NCBI GenBank assembly: GCA_963788965.1
Contig: CAWBIK010000006.1
Span: 1,550,001-1,614,000, forward strand
Direction of reading: 5' to 3'
Length of the DNA: 64,000 nt
Origin: QHXQ01 sp963788965
Lineage (GTDB): Bacteria > Acidobacteriota > Blastocatellia > Pyrinomonadales > Pyrinomonadaceae
Below the pieces are notes generated by a model, which was given only the letters and a program-made list of their open reading frames with translations, did not search any database and was not told where the DNA came from. This document shows, one piece after another, positions 46,109-55,308 of this stretch (positions within the stretch are counted from its first letter, which is position 1; the number at the start of each line of letters is the position of its first letter). The translations under genes and the position numbers were made by a program.

Positions 46109-47459
46109 TCACCCGGTCGCTAATCGTGTTGCTATCTCTTGCATGCGTGCGCGCAGGCGGTCTTCGTCAACGGTCAACACGCGCTCGCCGCGATAGACTT
46201 CGCGCCCCGCGACCATCGTGAACAAGACATCGCGCCCCGACGAAGCAAAGATCAAAGCGCGCACAGGATCATAAACCGGCAACTGGTGCGCGCCGTCGAG
46301 TCTGAACAGCGATTAGATCGGCTTGCAGGCCCGGCACGAGCGCGCCCGTCTGTGCGCCGCAGCCGAGCGCCTCTGCGCCGCCGAGTGTCGCATCGTGCAA
46401 TGCCTGTTCAGCAGTTAACTCATGCATCGCACCGGGCGCGACGGCGCGACCCGCGATAAGGGCCGTGCGCGCTTCTTCAAGCAGATCGCAGTTGTTGTTG
46501 CTGGCAACTGAGTCGCTGCCGAGGCCGTGTTTGAGCGTTAAGAATTTGTGATACGGCGCGTGCCCATGGCCGAGTTTGGCGTTCGACTTCGGACAGTGCG
46601 CGACGCTTGCGCCGGCCTGTTTGATCGTCTCTATGTCCGCATCGTCAACGCGTATGCAATGAGCGAGCAAGGGGCGCGCGCGCAGCACGCCGACCTGCGC
46701 AAGATACTCGACGGGCGACACGCAGGGCGCGCGCCACTCGATGCCGCGCCGCGCATAATCTTCTGCAAAGGGGCCGCACCCGTCGCGTATCAGCAGCGTC
46801 TCAGACTCCGATTCGGCCGCGTGCATCATCACGGGCAGATGTTCGGCGAGTGCGTAGTCCGTGATCATTTCCAACAGCGGCGCACTGACCGTGTAAGGCG
46901 CGTGCGGCGAGACGCCAACGCGGACTAATTCCGTCTCCGTGGCGCGCAACTTTTCAAGCAGCGCGCGCGCTTGCGTCCATTGCTCGCGGGCCATGCGCGC
47001 GTCTGGGCCGAACACTTCCTGATAGACCGTCCCGCGCAAGCCCACATCGCCGAGCGCCGCGATGCTGGCCGCGGCCGCGCTGCACGCATCACCTAACGTG
47101 GTGACACCGGCGCGCGCAGCTTCAACCGCGCCCCACGTCGCCGCGACGCGCAGGTCGTCCGCCGTCATGTGAAACAGACGCGCCGCAGTCAGCTTGCGCA
47201 GCCACGCGAAGAAGTTGTGGTCCTCCGCATCGAGGAAGCCGCGCATGACCGTCAGTTCAAGATGTGAATGACAGTTGATCAGACCCGGCAACAAAGCGGC
47301 CGCGCCGAAGTCGTCCACGCGCGCGGCGGGAAACTGCGCCGTCACGTCGGCGCGCGGGCCGACCGCCACGATACGTGCGCCATCAACCGCGACCGCGCCA
47401 ACTTCAAACGGCGGCGCGGCCACAGGCACAACCCAACGTGCGGCGTAGATAACCGTCAT
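46109..47459 (-). CDS. Amidohydrolase of the SsnA/MtaD (deaminase) family, frame broken near the C-terminus
   Basis: Start ATG 47459 overlaps the MFS stop (ATGA). The metal site LLPGLINCHSHLELTVMRGF, then VSPHAPYTVSA, VMMHAAESESETLLI and GLGSDSVASNNNCDLLEEAR are those of the MtaD/TrzA/SsnA group, which deaminate or dechlorinate purine- or triazine-like rings. In the given frame the protein stops early after DLIAVQTRRRAPVAGL. Removing one base near 46303-46306 gives IAVRLDGAHQLPVYDPVRAL and a normal end at 46109, 449 residues in all. The paired MFS exporter suggests a transported substrate. Confidence 0.87.
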
Positions 47460-48734
47460 ACAAGTTCGCCTCGATCCGCGCGTGCGCGCCGGCGTAGCAC
47501 AAACCAGAGTGCGCCCGCGCACGCGATGACCGCGCCGCCGGCCGCGCCGACGACACGCAGACCATAAGCATCAGCCGCCGCGCCCGCCAAGTACATCGAG
47601 CCGACCATCATCAAAGTGGTCAACGTCTCATACGATGCGAAGACGCGGCCGGCGTAGGCGTTCTCTGTGCGTCGCATGATAATGGTCTGTTGCGCCGTCC
47701 ACCAGACAGCAAAATTCATCTCGCGCGCGACGAGCACAAGGGCGGCGCTCCACAGGCGCGGCATGAAACTGAAGACGACGAGGCCGCAACCGTCGAACAG
47801 TAATGAGCGGCCCATGCGTGCGCCCAAGTTCTGACCGGCCGCATTGAAGCGCCGCGCAAGCGGCGCGCCGAGCACGCCACCCAAGCCCATCGCCACGAAC
47901 AAGACCGAGATGCCAAAGTCCTGCGGGCGCGCAACCAACCCGGCCGCCGCTTCGACGCCGAGGCGCGCGCCGAAGACGCTATAGAGCGCACGCGCCACAC
48001 CATTGCCCAAGCCCCAACCGGCCGCGACGACGAAGACAGCAGCCAGCACCGCATCGTTGCGGACGTAACTAAGACCGGCGCGAAAGTCTAACATCGAACG
48101 ACGCAAAAGCGACGCTCCTTCAGTCCGCACAACGGCCGCGCGTTTGTGTGCGCGCAAACTGATGCGCCAGATCATCGCGGCCGAGACGAGAAACGTGGCC
48201 GCGTTGATGATGAAGACCAACTCGCGCCCCAAGAAGGTGGCGACGAGGCCGCCGAGCGCCGAGCCGATGGCGATGGTCGCGGCGGTTGTCGAAGCCGAGA
48301 GCGAGTTGGTCGTTAGCAACTCGTCAGAGTCGTTAACGATGACGGGAATCGTGGCGCGCTTGGCGGCGTTGAAGAAGGCGGCGACCGAAAAGAGCGCAGC
48401 GCCGACTGTGTAGATTAGCGTGAGCGATGCGAACCAGTAGGCCAGCGAGAAGCCGAGCGCGAGTGCGCCGCGCAACACGTCTGCCGCGATCATCACGCGC
48501 CGCCGGTCGATGCGATCTACGACGACGCCCGCGACCGGCCCAAACAGAAAGAGCGGCAGATGGCGCGCGATAGCATAGACGGCGATGGCGCGCCCCTGCC
48601 GCCGGCCCTGCGATCTCCAACGCGAGCGCCAGCACCGCGATGTTGTTGAGCCAATCGCCGATCTCAGATACGACCTGCCCCGCCCACAAACGGCGCACGT
48701 TCGCATTGCCCGCGAGCAACTCGCCGTAGGTCAC
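47456..48734 (-). CDS. MFS transporter, frame broken by one apparent extra base
   Basis: Start GTG 48734 (VTYGELLAGNANVRRLWAGQ). The N-terminal frame breaks at GGG near 48609; removing one base joins LALALEIAG to QGRAIAVYAIARHLPLFLFG. The corrected length is 425 residues with about 11-12 membrane helices. It contains the MFS motif VAGVVVDRIDRRRVMIAADV and the MGLGGVLGAPLARR segment. It resembles the drug/enterobactin-exporter (EntS-like) branch. It overlaps the next gene by ATGA, so both are translationally coupled. Confidence 0.88.
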
Positions 48735-48752
48735 GGCCGAACCTCGATAGGC

Positions 48753-48893
48753 AGCAGGCAGATGATAGTAAGCAGTAGGCAGCGAATAGAATCGGACCGC
48801 AGTTCATCATTGCGCGCACTGCGGTCGCCCGTTAAACAAATGTTCATCGCTTTGCTTTTGTCTTCACTGCCTACTGCCTACTGTTTCGCTTTT
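48753..48893. repeat. Heptad-repeat arms, GCAGTAG family
   Basis: The left arm (about 48753-48790) and right arm (about 48868-48893) are inverted arrays of CAGTAGG-type units, separated by about 75 bases. The right arm contains the stop codon of the lytic transglycosylase gene: its last codons and TAG are repeat sequence. Confidence 0.8.
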
Positions 48894-49450
48894 GCTTCAC
48901 GGTAGCGGGTAAGGATCGAGGTGACGTAGGCGCGTGTGGTCGGAAAATCTATGCGCGCGATGAACTGCTCGGCGGTGAGTTGCGGTTGGCGCGGTTGCGT
49001 CTTGTTCCACTCGGCGGCGCGCGAGGGGCCAGCGTTGTAAGCGGCGAGCGTGCGCGCTTCCCCGCCGGGCGTGTCGCGGTAGTCGCGCGAGATTTTTTCC
49101 AGATACCAGCACCCGATCTGTATGTTGCGCTCCGGGTCGCGCAGCACGGCGGCGGGGTCGCGCGCCATCGCCTGCTCGAACTCGCGCATGCCCGTCTCCG
49201 CCGCCCACTCGCGCCCGACCACCGGCCGCACCTGCATCAATCCGATCTCGCCCGCCGCGCCCGTCTGCCACGGACGAAAGTAAGTCTCTTCATAAATCAC
49301 GCTCCACACGAGCAACGGGTCGAGTCGATAGATCGCCGCCTGCCGAGCGATCAGCGCGTCGTAACGATGAATCCAGTACTGATTAAAAAAGTAGAGACCG
49401 ATGGCGCAAAGGGTGAGGCAGACAAAACCGACGAGGATTAATCGTTTCAT
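48878..49450 (-). CDS. Lytic transglycosylase (SLT domain)
   Basis: 190 residues: N-terminal membrane anchor (LVGFVCLTLCAIGLYFF) and a complete SLT catalytic domain: LLVWSVIYEETYFRPW with the catalytic Glu, GEIGLMQVRPVVGREW, and AAYNAGPSRAAEWNKT. Cleaves peptidoglycan between MurNAc and GlcNAc, forming 1,6-anhydro ends. The C-terminus EAKAKQ ends in a heptad repeat. Confidence 0.93.
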   Translation of the reverse strand: MKRLILVGFVCLTLCAIGLYFFNQYWIHRYDALIARQAAIYRLDPLLVWSVIYEETYFRPWQTGAAGEIGLMQVRPVVGREWAAETGMREFEQAMARDPAAVLRDPERNIQIGCWYLEKISRDYRDTPGGEARTLAAYNAGPSRAAEWNKTQPRQPQLTAEQFIARIDFPTTRAYVTSILTRYREAKAKQ

Positions 49451-49455
49451 GATTA

Positions 49456-49530
49456 AGTAGCCAGTAGCCAGTAATCAGTAGTCAGTAGAAATTTATCATG
49501 CTGACTACTGATTACTGGCTACTGGCTACT
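49456..49530. repeat. Perfect 30-bp inverted repeat of CCAGTAG units
   Basis: The left arm (49456-49485) and right arm (49501-49530) are exact inverted copies around a 15-base loop. Each arm is four 7-nt units (CCAGTAG, CCAGTAA, TCAGTAG). It lies between two minus-strand genes. Confidence 0.95.
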
Positions 49531-49534
49531 ATCG

Positions 49535-50332
49535 TTAATTTCGCCGCCGCAGCTGCGTCCACATGGCGGCGGGCGTGACCGTCTGATCGTAGCCTTCGTA
49601 GCGTGATAACAGCGCGCGACTGTCGAGCACGTGCCCTTGCAACCAGACTTCGGCGGCGATGGTCGCGCCGACCGCGAGTTCGCCGCGTAAGCTCCGGCGG
49701 TTGATGAGCACTTCGAGTTTTAAGCAGTCGAGGTCGAGATAAGCCCAGTATAGTTCGCCGCCGGAGAGCGGGTTGCGTAAGGGCTTGAAGGAGAGGACGC
49801 GGCCGCAGAGACTCCAATCATTTTCGTGCGCGGCGCGCGTGGGCGCGCATGATTCGAGCGATGCCCAACGCGTGCGCTCGGCCCGCTGGCACACACGCGC
49901 GCGATAAGCGAGGCCGCATAAACCGACGTGCAACTCCTGCGCGCGAAAACCTTCGGGGCCGACCTCGGTTAGATTCTGCAACTCGAACAACACTTCTGTC
50001 TCCGTGCCGTCGCAGTAGCCGTGCACGATGGCCTCGCCCTCTTCGTCGTACTCGGTCAAAGCCCACGGGCTGATGCGTTGTGCATAGCGGGCGCGAAAGC
50101 CGGGGCGGCAGTCGGCATAGAAGATGTCGCCCGTGCCGGATTCGTATAACACCGTCCAGACTTCAAGCCCCTCGCCCAACTTCCAGCAGCGCCCGTGCAA
50201 CACCGCGCCACGCCGCAACAACTGTGTCGCCTCGCCCTGATCGCCAGCGCGCTCCGCGAGATAGTTGAAATCCTTCTCGCTCGGCACGTCCAGCCCGATA
50301 GCTTCAAACGTCTGTTCCATGATCGCGTGCAT
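49535..50332 (-). CDS. Protein of unknown function
   Basis: 265 residues; an alternative start at codon 5 (MEQTFEAIGLDVPSEKDFNY) is equally good. Soluble, no signal peptide or membrane segment. Visible elements: DFNYLAERAGDQGEATQLLR, VLYESGTGDIFYADCRPGF, then a C-terminal half with GGELYWAYLDLDCLKLEVLI. Five Cys are scattered without CxxC pairs. No domain recognised. It is flanked on both sides by perfect or near-perfect repeat hairpins and followed by the small gene at 50414. Confidence 0.7.
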   Translation of the reverse strand: MHAIMEQTFEAIGLDVPSEKDFNYLAERAGDQGEATQLLRRGAVLHGRCWKLGEGLEVWTVLYESGTGDIFYADCRPGFRARYAQRISPWALTEYDEEGEAIVHGYCDGTETEVLFELQNLTEVGPEGFRAQELHVGLCGLAYRARVCQRAERTRWASLESCAPTRAAHENDWSLCGRVLSFKPLRNPLSGGELYWAYLDLDCLKLEVLINRRSLRGELAVGATIAAEVWLQGHVLDSRALLSRYEGYDQTVTPAAMWTQLRRRN

Positions 50333-50333
50333 A

Positions 50334-50407
50334 GTAAATCGTGAATCGCAAATCGTAAATAGACAGAACAGGTTTTATCTATTCACGATTGACGATTCAC
50401 GATTTAC
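50334..50407. repeat. 36-bp inverted repeat, GTAAATC/GTGAATC family
   Basis: The left arm (50334-50369) and right arm (50372-50407) pair over 36 positions with five mismatches, around a 2-base loop. Units GTAAATC and GTGAATC. The right arm shares 17 bases exactly with the hairpin at 13432-13501. Confidence 0.9.
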
Positions 50408-50413
50408 AAGTTA

Positions 50414-50641
50414 TTAGCTCGTGGCTCGTCGGCGCTGCTTGACCGGCTTCGGTGCAGGCTCGGTCTGATCGGCACGCGGGGCGCGTGTGCGGAAGCCGCG
50501 AATGTTGCGCGCGGGGCCGTAACTGGGCCGCACGCCCGTGCGCGCCGACTCGGCAAACAACTCCATGTCGTAATCGGCCTCGCGCGACATCTCCTCGCGG
50601 ATCGCGTGCAGCATTTCGAGAAATCTGGGTCGCGGGTACAT
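50414..50641 (-). CDS. Small protein, possible antitoxin partner of the PIN protein
   Basis: 75 residues from ATG 50641 (MYPRPRFLEMLHAIREEMSR), the first codon after the hairpin region. N-terminal amphipathic helices (LHAIREEMSREADYDMELFA) resemble small antitoxins that partner PIN toxins; the C-terminal half is Arg/Pro-rich and disordered. It is immediately downstream of the PIN gene on the same strand across a hairpin. The antitoxin role is inferred from position and helix pattern only. Confidence 0.6.
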   Translation of the reverse strand: MYPRPRFLEMLHAIREEMSREADYDMELFAESARTGVRPSYGPARNIRGFRTRAPRADQTEPAPKPVKQRRRATS

Positions 50642-50649
50642 GATGGAAC

Positions 50650-50709
50650 TGATGAGCGATGAATGATGAATAGCAAATAGTTCTTTATTCATCCTTCATC
50701 GTTCATCCT
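50650..50709. repeat. Heptad-repeat hairpin, GATGAAT family
   Basis: The left arm (GATGAGC, GATGAAT units) and right arm (TTCATCC, TTCATCG units) flank a TTC-containing loop. The PIN gene stop TGA is inside the right arm. Confidence 0.85.
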
Positions 50710-51179
50710 TTTACTTCCGTTGCCTCCGAGACTAAAAATTCGGGCGTGACGATCATCGGGACGAAGAAACCGGCTGTGGTATTGAACAAGCGTATGCGCG
50801 CCTGTCGCCGGACGTTCGCCAGATGACCGAAGTTCCACGTCACTAGATAATCAATTTTATGCACCGAGGCAAGTGCGACGTGCAATGCGTCGCCCAGATA
50901 CTTGCGGTGAAAGATGCCGCGCGCCACATAACCTTCGGCCAAGATCGTCGCTTCGTCCGTCAACTCAACCTGTTCGAGCGGCGCGACCAACTTTAGATAA
51001 CCCGTGCGATGCGGCTCAGGCACGCGCTCCAACTCGCGCAGCACGAGCGGCGAGACGACCGCGCGGTATTCCGACAACTCGCGTTCCCACCAGCGGATCG
51101 TCAAGTCGCGCCGGAACGGTTCGCCGTTATCGAGGTATGCGCCGACGACCGAAGTTTCAAGATACAAGCTCTGCTTCAT
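50703..51179 (-). CDS. PIN-domain protein (VapC-like toxin or RNase)
   Basis: 158 residues. PIN features: SLYLETSVVGAYLD (Glu in place of the usual first Asp), LGDALHVALASVHKIDYL with the conserved Asp, and YLVTWNFGHLANV. VapC-type PIN proteins cut tRNA or rRNA when free of antitoxin. The start overlaps the upstream aspartyl-protease gene by ATGA (51176-51179), so the toxin is translated with a periplasmic protein. A possible antitoxin follows downstream. Confidence 0.85.
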   Translation of the reverse strand: MKQSLYLETSVVGAYLDNGEPFRRDLTIRWWERELSEYRAVVSPLVLRELERVPEPHRTGYLKLVAPLEQVELTDEATILAEGYVARGIFHRKYLGDALHVALASVHKIDYLVTWNFGHLANVRRQARIRLFNTTAGFFVPMIVTPEFLVSEATEVKG

Positions 51180-52822
51180 GGCACGACTTCAGGCGCTTGC
51201 GAGGCGACGTTCGCATCGCGCGCAGGCAACGGCGTGATCGGCATGCTGTTGAGTGCTTCGAGCCGCACGAGGGCGCGCTGGAAGTCGAACGTGACGCGGA
51301 AGAAGCGCAGGATGTTGCCGCCGATGATGCCGGCCTGCTCGAAGCCGGAAGTCTCGTTGATCGGCTCCATGTCGAGCACTGCGACCGACAGGTTCGCGTG
51401 CCTGTAAGTGCCGAGCGAGACGCGCGGCAGCAAGAGCAGTTGCACGTCGTCGCTCACACCCGCCGCGCCGTAAACGCGCAGGCGCATCGGCTGCACGAAG
51501 CGCGTCATGTCTTCGCGTTGCGTCACCGCCGCGGACACGACCGAGATGCTCGCGCCCGTGTCCACGATGAAGTTGAGCGGCTTCTCGACGCCGTCGATCT
51601 GCACTGCGCTCGACCAGAAGCCGGACGACGTGGCGCGGATCGGCAACTCGAAGACGCCGGCCGGCAGCGGCGTCGGGGTCGGCACGGGCGCAGCCGGATC
51701 GACCGGCGCAGTCGGCGGCACGGCGCGCGGCAGCGTGTCACGCACAAGCGTCATCTGGCGCGCGCCGTAGTCAATCGAAGCAAGATACTTGGCCAAGACA
51801 GCGAGGCCGACGTAACCGTCCACCGGCTCTTGCGCGTTGTGAAACTCGCGCAGGTAGATGGGCACGTTGTTGATGCGCGCGTCGCCGATCTGCAACGAAG
51901 AGAGATAACCATAGACGATCTCAAAGCGTCCGCCGCCGCCCACGGCGCGCGCCAACCCGCCGCGCGCGACCGCTCGGACACCCAACTTCTGCGCCGCCGC
52001 AATCGAGACGACGCACATGCCCGAACCAGTGTCCACCACGAAGCGCAAAGGTTGCTTGCTGCCGTTGAGATAAACTTTGACGATGGGCCGGCTGTTGGTC
52101 ATCTCGAAGGGGATGACGGCGCTGGCGGGGCCGTCCGTGTCATAGAGATCGTCGTGCGCGCCGAGATAGCGCAGGAAGTCTATAAGGCCGCGGATGCGTG
52201 CGCGGCGGTCGGCGTCTGTGCGGGGCGCGATGCGTAGGAAACGTTCGTAAGCGTCGGCGGCTTCGCGGTAGCGTTCGGAGCGCGCGGCGGCCTGCGCGTA
52301 GCCGAAAACGAAGTCCGGTTCGTCCGACTCGATTTCGAGCGCGCGGCGCAAACCGGCGAGCGCGACCTGTGGCCGGTTCTCGTAGAAGTTGATCATCGAG
52401 AGGCCGGCGATAGCGAGCGCCTCGTCCTGCTTGAAGCTGAGCGCGGTGCGAAACTCTTCGACGGAGAGCGCGAAGTCGCCCGCGGCCAACAGCGACGCGC
52501 CGAGCAGCGCGTGCGCCCGCGCCGACATCGGATCGAAGGCCAAGACGCGCGCCGCGTTGTCATACGCATCGCGCAGGTTGCGCTTCTTGTAAAGCGTATA
52601 GCTTAAACCGAGGCGTGCATCCAAATCCTTCGCGTCTTTGGCGAGCAGTTCGCGGTAGGTCTTCTCCGCCGCTTCAAACTCGCCTTCACGCAACGCCCGC
52701 TCGGCGCGCGCACGCACCTTGTCTTTCGCACCCGCGCGCACGGGCGCGACGTTTGCGAACAACGCGCAACACACGGAACATGCGGCCAATCCGACGACCA
52801 GTAAACGGCTCGACTTCTTCAT
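51176..52822 (-). CDS. Secreted TPR protein with two aspartyl-protease (DTG) domains
   Basis: 548 residues from ATG 52822, with GGGG upstream and a signal peptide (SSRLLVVGLAACSVCCALFA). TPR units occupy about residues 37-220 (EFEAAEKTYRELLAKDAKDL, FALSVEEFRTALSFKQDEAL, SERYREAADAYERFLRIAP). Then a retropepsin-like half (RFVVDTGSGMCVVSIAAAQK), a Pro-rich linker at about 395-410, and a second half (NFIVDTGASISVVSAAVTQR). Both DTG sites are present. Probable periplasmic protease tied to a protein-binding scaffold. It is the upstream partner of the ATGA overlap with the PIN gene. Confidence 0.85.
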   Translation of the reverse strand: MKKSSRLLVVGLAACSVCCALFANVAPVRAGAKDKVRARAERALREGEFEAAEKTYRELLAKDAKDLDARLGLSYTLYKKRNLRDAYDNAARVLAFDPMSARAHALLGASLLAAGDFALSVEEFRTALSFKQDEALAIAGLSMINFYENRPQVALAGLRRALEIESDEPDFVFGYAQAAARSERYREAADAYERFLRIAPRTDADRRARIRGLIDFLRYLGAHDDLYDTDGPASAVIPFEMTNSRPIVKVYLNGSKQPLRFVVDTGSGMCVVSIAAAQKLGVRAVARGGLARAVGGGGRFEIVYGYLSSLQIGDARINNVPIYLREFHNAQEPVDGYVGLAVLAKYLASIDYGARQMTLVRDTLPRAVPPTAPVDPAAPVPTPTPLPAGVFELPIRATSSGFWSSAVQIDGVEKPLNFIVDTGASISVVSAAVTQREDMTRFVQPMRLRVYGAAGVSDDVQLLLLPRVSLGTYRHANLSVAVLDMEPINETSGFEQAGIIGGNILRFFRVTFDFQRALVRLEALNSMPITPLPARDANVASQAPEVVP

Positions 52823-52839
52823 CGAAGCACCCCCCACGG

Positions 52840-52934
52840 AATTGCGGAATGCGGAGTTCGGATTGCGGATTGATGAATGAAGGATCAGTTGCATCAATCC
52901 TTCACTCTGCGATCCGACATCCGCCGTCCGCAAT
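52840..52934. repeat. Heptad-repeat hairpin, ATTGCGG family
   Basis: Units ATTGCGG, AATGCGG, AGTTCGG, then ATTGATG and AATGAAG run towards a loop near 52890, with an inverted imperfect copy on the right. One arm reaches the Ogg gene stop. Confidence 0.85.
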
Positions 52935-53635
52935 CATTTCAAAATCTCGCCCGTCTTCATTGACCACAGCACGAGGTCAAGTTCGTCGAAATCTATGCGC
53001 GCCGTGCGGGCGAAGCGGCGCAGCGCGTCTTCAGTGGCGAGGTAGCGGGCGCGCGTCGTGGGTGGGTCGGGCGAAGCGACAACGCCCAACTCGGCCAGAC
53101 TACGCAGGATGTGCTTGTCGAGAATCGCGTAGCCGCTGTAACCCACGTTGCGCAGGAAATGGCTCGCTTCTTTGTAGCCAAGCCCCTTGATGTCGCGTGT
53201 GCGCGCGAGCCAGTCGCGTCGCGCAAGTGGATCAGTGAACGCTTCAAGCCGCGCGCGCAGTTGCAGACGGCAGTCTGCGCGTAGATGGTCGCGCGTGACG
53301 ACGATATAACCGGAGCGCGAACGCGGGTAACGATGTACGCCCGTCAAGGCACGGGCCAGATCGTCATGCGCGCCAGCGTCGAGCAGGTCGCGTATAGCTG
53401 CAACCGAACGCAAGCCCATGCGCGCCGACGCGCCCGCCGTGAAGATACAATAGACCAGTTCTTCCCAGAGTTGCGCATCCGTCGCGGCCTGCTTGAGGGC
53501 GGCGAACTCCGCGAGGCGCGCGCGTATCTCCGTGCGGCGCGTGCGATGCGCGGCGCGCACCCGCTCGATTGTGACGGGCTGTAATTCTCGTCGCACTGGA
53601 CGTTTTGTCAACACGAGGATTCGGACGAGTGACAA
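52934..53635 (-). CDS. Ogg-type N-glycosylase/DNA lyase (HhH-GPD)
   Basis: 233 residues. The helix-hairpin-helix is IKGLGYKEASHFLRNVGYSG with the catalytic Lys, then the Asp in AILDKHILRSLAELGVV. This is the Ogg2/archaeal-like subfamily (Lys and Asp pair, KGLGYKEASHFLRN), which removes 8-oxoguanine. The N-terminus (VTIERVRAAHRTRRTEIRAR) is family-like. The frame also starts earlier codons without a clear site. It sits between the repeat hairpin and the divergent PBP4 gene. Confidence 0.87.
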   Translation of the reverse strand: MSLVRILVLTKRPVRRELQPVTIERVRAAHRTRRTEIRARLAEFAALKQAATDAQLWEELVYCIFTAGASARMGLRSVAAIRDLLDAGAHDDLARALTGVHRYPRSRSGYIVVTRDHLRADCRLQLRARLEAFTDPLARRDWLARTRDIKGLGYKEASHFLRNVGYSGYAILDKHILRSLAELGVVASPDPPTTRARYLATEDALRRFARTARIDFDELDLVLWSMKTGEILK

Positions 53636-53918
53636 CGAAATATTAGGAGCGTGCCCGAAGCATTGTCAACGCAGTCGCTCCCAAAGCAACGACAAGTGGC
53701 GAGTGACAAGTGCCGGGTGGAAGAAAAAAACTTGGCATTCGTCGCTCGTTGCTGCTTTATGTTTTATGCAAACGTGTCGTTGGGCTTGTGCATCTAAACG
53801 CCGGCACGCTCTCCTTGAGAAATTTTTATGCGCCCCGGCGCGTCGTTCATCGTGCTATGATGCAAAAGCCCCCTAACATGTTGTTGCAGTCAAGGAATGT
53901 TTTCATAGGAACGTTTTC
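53636..53918. other. Divergent spacer between Ogg and PBP4 genes
   Basis: An extended -10 element TGcTATGAT lies at 53853-53861 (see separate entry). No repeat hairpin and no gene seen. Confidence 0.4.
53853..53861 (+). promoter_or_regulatory. Extended -10 promoter element for the PBP4 gene
   Basis: TGcTATGAT, an extended -10, lies about 58 bases before the ATG at 53919. No good -35 is visible, as is common for extended -10 promoters. Confidence 0.4.
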
Positions 53919-55307
53919 ATGAGGGTGAACAAACGCTTAGCTATCATGTTCGGTCTGCTCGTCGCGTTCGCGTCCGGCGCGACGGCGCAGCAGACACAAC
54001 CGGCGGCCGGCGCGCAGCCGACGCCCTTCGTCAAGCCCGTGCTGCTGCCTATCCCGCCGCCGCGCGCGCCGGAGACGCTCGCGCCGGAGACGCTCGCGCC
54101 CGATGCCGTCAGCACCTTGCAGGCCGTCCCGACGCCGACGCCCGTTTACGGCCGCCTCGGTCTGCTGGTCGAGACAGCGGCCGGGCAAGTGGTTAAAGAG
54201 TATGCGGCCGATGAACAGTTCAACCCGGCGTCGGTCGTGAAACTGTCAACGGCCTTCGCCGCCCTGCACACCTTAGGCCCGCAGCATCGCTTCTCCACAG
54301 TCATCTGGACGAACGGCACGCTCGACCAACAGACCGGCACGATCACGGGCGACCTGATCGTGTCCGGCCGCGATCCTTCATTTCATTACGAGCACGCCGT
54401 CGGCATCGCGCGCGAGTTGAACCGGCTCGGCATCCGCACCGTGACCGGCGACCTGATCGTCGCGCCCAAGTTCACGATGAACTTCAGCTGGTCGGCGCAA
54501 AGCTCCGGCGACAACTTATATGACACGCTCGACGCGACGCGCCGGCCCGAAGCCGCGACGCGCGCGTGGCTCGACGAGCGCATGATGTTGGCCGACCGCG
54601 AAAGTTTGGAGACGACGCCGAGCGTCGCCGTGTTGGGCGCGGTCTATATCGCGCCCGTGCCACCGGGCGCGCGGCAACTGCTCACGCACCGTTCGAGTCA
54701 ACTCGTTGACATACTCAAGGTGCTGCTCTGCTACTCGAACAACTTTATGGCCGAGCGCCTCGGCGACACGCTCGGCGGCGCGCCCGGCGTCGAACAGTTT
54801 CTTATCCGCACCGTGGGCTTGCGCCCCGACGAGGTGCGGCTCGCCTCGACGAGCGGCCTCGGTATCAACCGTCTTAGCCCGCGCGCGATGATGAAAATCT
54901 ACCGCGCACTCGTCGCGGAACTCGCGGAGCATCGGTTGTCGCCGTCGGACATCATGCCCGTCGCGGGCGTCGATCCCGGCACGCTTCAGAAGCGTTACAC
55001 AACTTATGTTTCGCGCGGCAGTGTCGTCGGCAAGACCGGCACGTTGGGTCGTTCTGACGGCGGGGTGAGCGCGCTCGCCGGGCAGATGCGGACGCGCACG
55101 GGCGAGACGCTCTACTTCGTCATCTTCAATCAACGCGGCAGCGTCTATCGTTTCCGCGCGATGCAGGACAGCATCGTCACCGAATTGCAATACACACGTG
55201 GCGGCCCCGCGCCCTTCACCTACGCAGCGCACTCGCTCGCCATGCGCCTCGCCGCGACCGAGCAACAGGCCAATAACTCGCGCGAGTACGAATCAACGTC
55301 AAACTAA
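53919..55307 (+). CDS. dacB: D-alanyl-D-alanine carboxypeptidase/endopeptidase (PBP4 type)
   Basis: 462 residues: signal peptide (AIMFGLLVAFASGATAQQ), Pro/Thr/Ala linker with duplicated APETLAPETLAPDA (about 50-62), then the serine-peptidase S13 domain. Active-site motifs: SVVK at about residue 105 (FNPASVVKLSTAFA), SNN in LCYSNNFMAERLGDTLGG, and KTG in GKTGTLGRSDGG. It trims or cuts peptidoglycan cross-links in the periplasm. A perfect palindromic repeat begins right after the stop. Confidence 0.95.
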   Translation: MRVNKRLAIMFGLLVAFASGATAQQTQPAAGAQPTPFVKPVLLPIPPPRAPETLAPETLAPDAVSTLQAVPTPTPVYGRLGLLVETAAGQVVKEYAADEQFNPASVVKLSTAFAALHTLGPQHRFSTVIWTNGTLDQQTGTITGDLIVSGRDPSFHYEHAVGIARELNRLGIRTVTGDLIVAPKFTMNFSWSAQSSGDNLYDTLDATRRPEAATRAWLDERMMLADRESLETTPSVAVLGAVYIAPVPPGARQLLTHRSSQLVDILKVLLCYSNNFMAERLGDTLGGAPGVEQFLIRTVGLRPDEVRLASTSGLGINRLSPRAMMKIYRALVAELAEHRLSPSDIMPVAGVDPGTLQKRYTTYVSRGSVVGKTGTLGRSDGGVSALAGQMRTRTGETLYFVIFNQRGSVYRFRAMQDSIVTELQYTRGGPAPFTYAAHSLAMRLAATEQQANNSREYESTSN

Positions 55308-55308
55308 A

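Noticed and set aside
50873..52237. A 454-codon open frame antisense to the PIN and aspartyl-protease genes
   Set aside because: Arg/Ala/His-rich with no motif; both minus-strand genes are well supported.
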